Assembly: GCA_022701365.1 (NCBI GenBank)
Contig: JAKUHH010000184.1
Coordinates: 434,001-498,000 of the forward strand
Reading direction: 5' to 3'
DNA length: 64,000 nucleotides
Origin: Mycocentrospora acerina
Lineage: Eukaryota > Ascomycota > Dothideomycetes > Pleosporales
The translations under genes and the position numbers were made by a program. The notes beneath the pieces were generated by a model, which had not been told where the DNA came from, ran no database searches, and saw nothing but the letters and a program-made list of their open reading frames with translations. Position 1 is the stretch's first letter; each line of letters opens with the position of its first letter. Positions 56,382 to 64,000 of this stretch are shown in pieces.

Positions 56382-56659
56382 AGTGGAGGAAGATTAGGCC
56401 AGCGATTCGGCCTGCATGGCGGAGCAAAGGACGGAATATATAGTGGAGCAAGTGTCCTTGTTCCTGCTAAAGTGCTGCGCTCAAGACGCGGTAATTTCAA
56501 GACGTGGTATTGTCAAGTTAATGAATGTAGAGTGAGAGGAAGCCTAACTCTAAGAGAGCCGCGGCCAAGCGCACCCCGCCACGATTGCATGTGAGCACGC
56601 GTCGGACCATCAACGCGTCGGCTGCCTCGACGACTCCACCGCATAGTAACACCACTACC
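56382..56659. promoter_or_regulatory. Bidirectional promoter SWF1 / RAP1
   Basis: 278 bp between divergent start codons. A TATATAG sequence at about 56435-56442 could serve SWF1. No other element was recognised. Confidence 0.55.
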
Positions 56660-59364
56660 ATGGCTGCACCAATCGTGTACGATGACGTCGCAGAGGGCAC
56701 CACACTTGATGGGTCATTGTTCGCTGGAAAGAGATTTTGGGTCGCGCAACGCGTTCCATCGCGAACGCGTTACCTGGACCTGATCAAGAGCAATGGCGGA
56801 GAAGTGGTGCTTTTGGAGAAGAAGGCCGACTATATGATCGCAGACCACTACCGACGAGATTGCCCACCTGGCTCAATATCATACGAGTTTATAGACAAGT
56901 CCATCAGCCGCGGCGAGCTTCAAGATCCAGAAGACCATCGCGCTGGTCCACGGCTGGGCGAGGCACGTGAACCAGGCTCCATCAGCAGACCTGCAAAGGG
57001 CGGGAGAGTGGCATATTCGGCAGAAGAGGACATGATACTCTACAATTGGGTACGGGATGCTGTAGCAGCAGGTGGCCAGTCAGGTGGAAATGAGATTTAC
57101 AAGCAGCTGGAAGCAAAGGTACACATACGTGAGGTCCTCGTTTCGTGAGCTCACGTTGACTCTATTCAGCATCCTCGACACACATGGCAGTCGTGGCGCG
57201 ATCGTTACCTCAAACAGCTACGGACCCGACCACCATCCACATTCAGCATACCAGAGAACATGCCACCGTCTCCACCGTCAGACCAACCCGCTGGAACTAC
57301 ACTTCCAGTAAACCCGTCTACCGGAGAAGTGAAGCCATCAAATCTGAAGCAGCCAGACAGTTCAGTCACCGGAAAGGTCAGCGGGCAGGGGAAGTCTAGA
57401 GCAAAAGATAACTATTCGACGGATCAGCTTCAAGCCACCTTCAGCCAAGAAGACTGGGAGGAGTTGTATGCGTTTGTTGAAGTTATCGATGGCATGCCGG
57501 ACAAAGATTCGTACGATAGTGCATGGGTGAGATGGGCTGAAGATCAGGATAATCAGACGGCTGAGCAGTGGCGCCAATACTACGAGAAAGTCGTTCGTCC
57601 GCAATGGCTGCGCGATCCTGTCTCGAAGAGGGAACAAATAAAGATGAAGATTGAGGAGAAGCATGCAAGTCAGAGTCAGGATCAAGATCAGGACTCGCAA
57701 GAAGGCGAAGCAACAGAGATATTGACCCCGAAGCCTCTCAAAGCTTTAGCCAGGACGGATACTCTTGATTCAAACGATTCCAAGACTGGTCATGAGACAT
57801 TGAAAATTTCTCAAGACCAAAAGCCTGCTCATCAGAAAATTGAAGTCACTTCAACCAAGACGCGTATATTCACATCGTCAGACGAGGAGCGCTTCGAGCA
57901 ACTTCTCGAGACTCATAAAACAGATAGTATAACGACCGCATACACTTTCTTTGCCCGAGAAAGGAAATGGTCGACTTGGAACGAGAATCACACGTTTAAT
58001 CACAGTAGGTTTGCAGTCTTTGTCATTTGTATTGTAGATCTTAACATGTGAAACCAGCCGAGCTGCACGAGCACCTTCTGACGCAGTGGAATTCTCTCAC
58101 TGAAGATGTGAGGGCGCCATATATTGCCAAAGGAAACAAAGACAAAAAGTGGTCCGCGCGACAGGTTTCTGCTCTGTCCACCGAAGAAGCACTGTTATCG
58201 TCTTCAACCGCTCTCAACGAGTCTCCAAAGCATCTCAAAGAACTGCACGCAAAGAATTTGAAGCGAATGCGCGAAGAAGACACACTCGTTGAGCCCGAAG
58301 AACAAGAGAAAGAACCTCGTCCTCTCAAGCGGTATAAGAATGCAAGTCTCTCACCTGCACCCGAGGTTCTGTCAGAACAAACACGCTTTGCCGGGATACA
58401 AGACCAGCCGCTGGAGATTTCCTCTGGAGCAGTCTCGTTTGATAATTCACAGGACGGAGATACGACATTACGGCCAGAAGAACAGACGATTGAAAACGAC
58501 ATTTGGGATAAACTCGAAGATGAGAATGAGCTTGAATTTGATGAAGACCAGGCTGCCGACAGCATCGAAGCACACGGTTTCAAAGACATTGACGACGTAA
58601 CTCCACCACCTGAAGAAGACGAAGAATCCGACCTTCCCTCAAATACCCCTACACCACGTGCGACGCATCGCAAGATAACCTCCTTTGACACGCAAGCCAT
58701 TCTCTCCTCGCCTTCACAAAACATCCCAATCGCAGCTCTCCCACGCCCACGCTACTCACGAGACCTCTCCTCCGCCTCTCCCGGTATCCCGATTAGCTCT
58801 CTCCCCCGACCCCTCGACTTCACACGCGCCTCCTCCGAAGCATCGAGCCTCATTGACCCCCCCTCTTCGGTCCACGAACCCGAATCCGAGGCCTCCACCA
58901 CTCAATCCCTCCAAGAATTCCGCTCCTTTCACTCTGACGATTCCAAGCTCCCTCAAATCGCACCCCTACCCCGACCTCGTCGCGCATCACCCTCTCCAAC
59001 CCCCTCATTCGCCTCCTCCCTCAACTCTGACGACGACGAAGGCGACCCTGACGTGCCCCTCGCAGCCGATGAAATGAGTCTCTTCTTCGACGAGCAGCGC
59101 ACAGATGTCATCACAGACGACTTCATCTCCAAAGCGCTCATGCGTACACGGTGTCGTCCCGCATTGGCGATCCAAGTCCTGGATGCATGGAGCAAGGGGA
59201 AGCCATTACCACACGAGAGAGGGGTATGGAGTAAGGAGGACGATGAAGCAGTGGAGAGTGGAGATGGGCGGGCGCTGATGGCTTTGGAGAGGAAACACAC
59301 GCTGGATGGGTGGGGTGGGATCACAGAGCGATTAGTATTCTTGGAGGCTTGTCGAGGGAAGTAA
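56660..59364 (+). CDS. RAP1: Telomere-binding protein RAP1 homologue
   Basis: Three exons (56660-57118, 57170-58004, 58058-59364; 51- and 53-bp introns) give 866 aa. Domains: an N-terminal BRCT (about 20-75, L-F-A-G-K-R-F-W-V onward), a Myb-like domain (about 115-170, Y-S-A-E-E-D...W-Q-S-W-R-D-R-Y) bridging the first intron, and another Myb-like helical segment bridging the second intron. An acidic Ser/Pro-rich linker leads to the C-terminal RCT domain (about 760-866, M-S-L-F-F-D-E...). This order is diagnostic of Rap1 in fungi and animals. Rap1 works in shelterin-like telomere complexes; in non-budding-yeast fungi it is usually recruited through a TRF-type protein rather than binding DNA itself. 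Whether this one binds DNA is not decidable here. The start is the first ATG in frame. Confidence 0.88.
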
Positions 59365-60023
59365 GTAAGTAATTAAGTAGGAAGCGGAATGAGTGGAACG
59401 TAACGGAAGGGAAAGGAAAGGAATCGTGTGATTTTTCTTTCTTTCTTGGGAACATGTGCTTCTGTTCTCTGTTTGTAAATACAATGATGGATGATATCAG
59501 GAGTATTGAGTGAGCAAGAAATATTAAGCTAGTTATTTATTTATTTATTCGTTTAATCTTTTATGTTATTTCGTTTCCACTTTTCCCCTAGGACCCTATT
59601 ACACATGCTCACTTGTCCCCCCCCCTTCCCCAGTTTAAAAAACACTCAAAAAAGTAATTGATACCTCAACCCACCACATCTTCCAAATCCTGGTATCTCC
59701 CTCCCTGATGTAGAAGAAGGTTAGAGATGTACATGTGATATGAAAATAAATAAAAGGGGTATAAGGAATATAATACCAGAAAGTACTGCAGCAGTGAAAT
59801 GTCTTGCATGGGGAAAACGGGTGGGAACAATGTTACAAAAGAGGCGAGGTAATAATCAATGTGTATATGATGTTTATTTTCGTCTTTGTGAATGACCTTT
59901 GCTTTACTCTGTTTTGTATCAATAACCTGGCTAATCCTCTCTTCCTTGTTGCCTTGATGTTTCTTCTCCCCCCCCCCCCCTCCCTCACCCCTCCTCTCCA
60001 CTCCTCTCCATCTCTCTATTCAT

Positions 60024-60063
<40 letters not shown>

Positions 60064-60491
60064 AATACATCGTCGCCGCCCTTTGGCCCGTGTAGTCTAA
60101 TCCCAGCACGAGCAAGTACAACTGCCATGACCACAAAAAAAACAAATAACCTCAGGCGCAAACCTAGGCACCCAAAATCCAGAACATGTAACCCATGCTA
60201 GGCACCAAAAAAAAACCAGCCAACTAACCAACATACACTCCAGTCTTATACCAACCGAAAAAAAACAAAGTGTATGAAACAACATGCGCTATGCTGTGCG
60301 TTGGATATCGACAAGGCTGTATACAAAAGAAACTGACCAAAGAAGGCCGTGACAATGGAGCATGTTTGTAGAAGAATGCAACTTCGTCCGAGAAAGGAAT
60401 TTGTGTCTGGACATGGAGAGACTGCCAAACTGAAGACGAAGAGTTTCAGTTTCTCAATATTACCTCAATGGTACGGAGAAAAAAATTAAAT
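59365..60491. other. Convergent 3' gap RAP1 / phytochrome
   Basis: Simple-sequence-rich: ATTT repeats (59537-59550), poly-C runs (59620, 59970) and a CA dinucleotide array (60026-60061). Frames here are motif-free. Confidence 0.65.
60026..60061. repeat. Dinucleotide repeat (CA)18
   Basis: Uninterrupted CA array of about 18 units in the 3' gap between RAP1 and the phytochrome gene; a likely length-variable locus. Confidence 0.9.
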
Positions 60492-63400
60492 TCATGTAGG
60501 AGTTTCAGATGATGGGTCGGCATTATTGCCTTCATCTGGCACTTCTATTTTGCCCTTCTCTTGGTCTTCCAGAAGCAGTTTTTGCTCTTCTGAAATGGGA
60601 TCATGTTCGTTTTCTTGCCCAGCCATGGGATCGTCTGGATGATCGGCGGCTTCTTGTACTTGTTTAGATAAATTCATGACTGGCGCTTCGCCTGATGGTT
60701 TTGTAGAGACTTCTTGCGAGCTCTTCTGTCCATTGTGGAACCAGCCACCTTGCTCCCATTGGCCTGGTCGGTAAAGACAAGATTTTCGGACGGAGGTATC
60801 AACGATAGCCTCCAAAAGCTTGTTCAATCGATCAAATGAAATAGGCTTCAAGATCCATGCATCGAAACCAGCATCAATATAGTGCTGTCGATCTCGTTCA
60901 ATCAAGGAGGCAGACACGGCGATGATGGGAAGGCGTCCACAGAGTTTCGCTCGAGGTGAGTAGATGTTCTTATGTAATTTTTCGTAAGATCGTATCATTT
61001 TTGTCGAAGTCAGACCGTCGACGATTGGCATCTGCGCAAACTGTCAGTACGATCGAATGAGAGACAGGAATTACACAACTAACCTGCATATCCATCAAGA
61101 CCACATCGAAGTCTTTGGGATGATCTCCGAATGCAGATGCGCATTCCTCGCCGTTAATTGTCAAGTACACCTGATGTCGAAGTTTCTCCAATCTTTTCTT
61201 GATAATTCTACTATTTATGGGATCGTCCTCGGCAACTAGAACGCGCATGTGGTTCGCAGTGAGATTTTCGGGTTCCTTGGGTATCTGCTTTGGTTCGCTG
61301 TTTACTTCACCAATGATCAATCCCTCACTCGCCTTTGTCTCCGTGAGAAAAGCGCCGTCGTCTGGAACCCTAACTGCTTTCAAGGGTTGACTCGAAAAGA
61401 GAATCTGCTCCTCGCCAGGGATCTTGGAGCTTAGAAATCTTTGGTGAGGAGGAATTATGGCTCGTTCCCCTGGTACGTCAAGACTCCTAGACCTTGGCTT
61501 GGAAGTATGTGCAGATGTTACACTATTACGTTTTGTATTAGGAGGCCGCAATGAGCGTGCACCAGGAGGTCTTCGCTCGTTCAGCGGCCTGTTGTCAACC
61601 AGATGTGGCTCTGAAATAGCATCGATGAGCCGGTCCACATCGCTTTTTTGACTTTTCTGACTCATGCCGCTCAAGGAACTATGAAGACTGGCCTTACTAC
61701 CCAGACTTTCCGCGCTGGCCCTCCTTCCAAGGTTGTGCCCGGCCTCCTCTACTTCTGATGGATTGCGTGAGAGTGATGGCGCAATCAAAGTTCGTTCGCC
61801 TTGGACAGGTTGCGGTTGAGAATCAATACTTCCAGTAGGCGACTCCATATCGGGCAGAATCTTCACCTCGGACTCTGGTGTGTCGAATGGAAATTGAATG
61901 ATGAAACGAGTACCTTTGCCTTCCTCGGATCGAAGTCTGAGTTGTCCATTCATATTCTTGACGATGCGCGCAACCACAGCTAATCCGAGACCGAGCGCAG
62001 TCTTCTCGCTTTGAGCTGCAATCGCTTTCGGATCTGGAACGAGAGCATCCTCTAGCATTGTTGCGGGTTCTGATTGAACTTGTTCGAGATCATAAAACAA
62101 TTGATCAAGCCTCTTCGAGTTGATGCCTACTCCAGTATCTGAAACGGCAACCTCTACTTCGACACGATCGACTTCAGGCCGTGCTGCTACATATGCTTCA
62201 ACTTTGACACTTCCTTGGTTGGTGAACTGAATGGCATTGGCGGTGATGTTCGATATCGCTTGTCGTACCCTACGCTGGTCCCCAATACAGTGTGTTGGCA
62301 GGCCGGGGTGCTCAACGACGTCGTAGTCGATATTCTTTCGTTTGGCGTCGTTGCGAAACATATCTGTAGCTTCCTTAATTGTAGCCTTCAGGTCGAAGGA
62401 TTCGCCTTTAATCAATGGACCACCCTCTTCAGTCTTGGTCAGGTCTAAGAGATCATTGATGACATAAATGAGGGACTTGGACGCGGAATGAGACCTGGCT
62501 AGATTTTCTCTTGTTTCGTTATCTAGCGTGCCTTCCAAGGCGATTTCGAGGTAATTGATAATGGCGTTCAGCGGAGTTCTAACCTCGTGGGCCGAATTTG
62601 CAAGCAACAATCGAGTCAACTGACTACTTTGCAGAGCAGCTTCTTTTTGCCTCCAGACTTCAATAAACTTGCCGTAAACTAAACACAGTACCGAAGCAGT
62701 CTCTATCTCTTCCTCTGTCCATTCACGGCATTTTCCCAAAATCGTCTCGGACCACGTCTTGAAGCTTTTCCTCGGTTCCAGATACCCTTCTGTACCCTCC
62801 TTGACGAACTTCTCATACGGATTACCTGCCCACTTCACTTCTTTCATCTGACCTCTCCGGAAGAAGACAATAAAATCTTCACCATTGGCGGACAGTGGGA
62901 CTAGCAGTGTTCCGGCGATGGAATGGAATCCAGGAGGGTATCGCAAGTCGGGGAAATCTTGATTTATGTCCATGGAAGTCATGACAGACTGTATCTTCCT
63001 CATTCTGAGGTATTCCAACATGGCCAAGGCCTCCTGCGAGCTGTCCAGTTGACCGAGGACTTTCGTTTCGTCACGGATAGAAAGGAGTCCAAAATCTGCG
63101 TTGAAGAGATTCAACAGATCGTCCGAGGAGGCGATGATATATCCAGATGGGTTGTGCTGTGAAGGTACGGTATTGATCAGTTTTCTGGCTTGCAAACGAG
63201 AGGCGTAGGAAAGTCTCTCAACATTCCTTGATGCCGCATCGCCGACCATGCGACACATTTTCCGTATTGGAAAAGACACTCGCATACCTCGAGGCCCGTA
63301 TGAGTGACATGCTATAAGGCCCCACAACTCGTTGAAAGCATTAATAGATACGGACATGGATGACCTCACTGCCATGTTCGCCAGGTACTTGAGATGAATT

Positions 63401-64000
63401 GGAGACATGGCGCGCAGGTACGAGTGTGTGAGATCGAGAGGGACTTCCAGATCTTCGGCAGAACGGCAAACAATCCTAGCTGTCTCCTGATCGCGATCAT
63501 AAAGCATGCGGACCTTGTTGAGTTTGTACAACTCTCTGGCCTGTTTCGGAATATCTGACGCTGGGAAATGGAGTCCCTTGTAGAGATCCTTGGTTGCTCG
63601 AGGATCGACAAGTTCAGTCACAACTCGGCCGTTGAAGGTGCTGTCGAACTGATAAATCATTACACGGTGGAAACCAGTCAGTTCCTTGACGACTCCAACT
63701 AACACTTTGAGAAACTTGTCCAAGGAAGGTGCTACAGCAAGCTGTTCCTGTACCTGTGACATGATGTTGAATACTTCCATTGCAGCAGCTTCACCCTTTC
63801 TTTTTCGTGCGCTGCGCAGAACCCTCAAAGGCCGGCTTTTGATCTCGGTGCTTTCCAATAATTCCTCTAAAGTGGGATTACTGCTTAGCGTGTCCTCTGG
63901 GAGCTCGGGCGTGTTGCTGTTAGGAGGCACTAGTGGGCACAGGGGATCGTCTTCGAGCTCGAATTCGCAAAGGATGAGGCCAGGGTTTTTGCTATTAACA
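60492..64000 (-). CDS. Fungal phytochrome hybrid histidine kinase, 5' end outside window
   Basis: Two visible exons (64000-61084, open at the edge; 61031-60492) encode at least 1151 residues. The frame begins N-P-G-L-I-L-C-E-F-E-L, i.e. within the N-terminal PAS region, so the chromophore cysteine upstream is not in the window. Then follow GAF (with the D-I-P motif, 63522-63570), PHY (with the tongue motif P-R-K-S-F, about 62758-62775), and the H-box S-A-H-E-V-R-T-P-L-N (His codon 62587-62589). The ATPase domain has S-N-I-T-A-N-A, D-T-G-V-G-I and L-G-L-G-L-A. A Ser/Pro/Arg linker leads to a receiver domain (E-D-D, then L-M-D-M-Q-M-P). The phosphoacceptor Asp codon is 61090-61092, and the 52-bp intron falls two codons after it. 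Such proteins bind biliverdin and relay red/far-red signals to development and stress pathways. An acidic tail of about 110 residues ends the protein. Confidence 0.95.

Overview
This window is chromosomal DNA of a filamentous ascomycete (Pezizomycotina). The gene structures are typical: short GT-AG introns of about 46-60 bp with CTAAC or CTGAC branch sites, mostly single-exon or few-exon genes, divergent and convergent pairs with short intergenic gaps, a fungal phytochrome histidine kinase, a Rap1-type telomere protein and a U6 snRNA. Dothideomycetes (Pleosporales-like) is my best guess from the gene set, but the sequence alone does not prove it. Seventeen protein genes and one snRNA gene are supported. 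Splice joins were checked by reading frame by eye, and each complete CDS given here is divisible by three.

Left part (1-17.8 kb), gene-poor: a small Cys-containing hypothetical protein (721-1458, -), a three-exon MYND zinc-finger gene (4726-5462, +), a four-helix membrane protein (7847-8512, +), a PEBP-family protein (8862-9425, -) and a U6 snRNA (10499-10601, -) with a TATA-like box and a possible B box downstream of its terminator. From 10.6 to 17.8 kb I see no convincing gene.

Middle (17.8-31.3 kb): a six-exon, 1593-residue coiled-coil protein (17799-22821, -), a small type I membrane protein (24208-24751, +), the SMC5/6 SUMO ligase NSE2/MMS21 (25602-27052, +) and a mitochondrial 2-oxoglutarate/malate-type carrier (27717-28843, -). 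A 2.5-kb gene-free stretch follows.

Right part (31.3-64 kb), dense housekeeping: LUC7 (U1 snRNP) head-to-head with GPI16 (GPI transamidase); TRM7 (tRNA 2'-O-methyltransferase) head-to-head with MAK5 (DEAD-box ribosome-biogenesis helicase); SCP160/vigilin (multi-KH); HSE1 (ESCRT-0); STE20 (PAK kinase); a 3-kb gene-free stretch; a 111-residue unknown protein; SWF1 (DHHC palmitoyltransferase) head-to-head with RAP1; and a phytochrome histidine kinase that runs off the right edge. GPI16/TRM7, MAK5/SCP160, NSE2/carrier and RAP1/phytochrome are convergent pairs, and their 3' gaps carry most of the microsatellites.

No transposon, CRISPR array, tRNA, rRNA or secondary-metabolite cluster was recognised. 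The points most worth a second look are the U6 promoter layout, two small multi-exon genes that single-frame reading misses, a stop-free in-frame intron in LUC7, tandem and atypical splice sites in the coiled-coil gene, and the repeat-rich STE20 leader.
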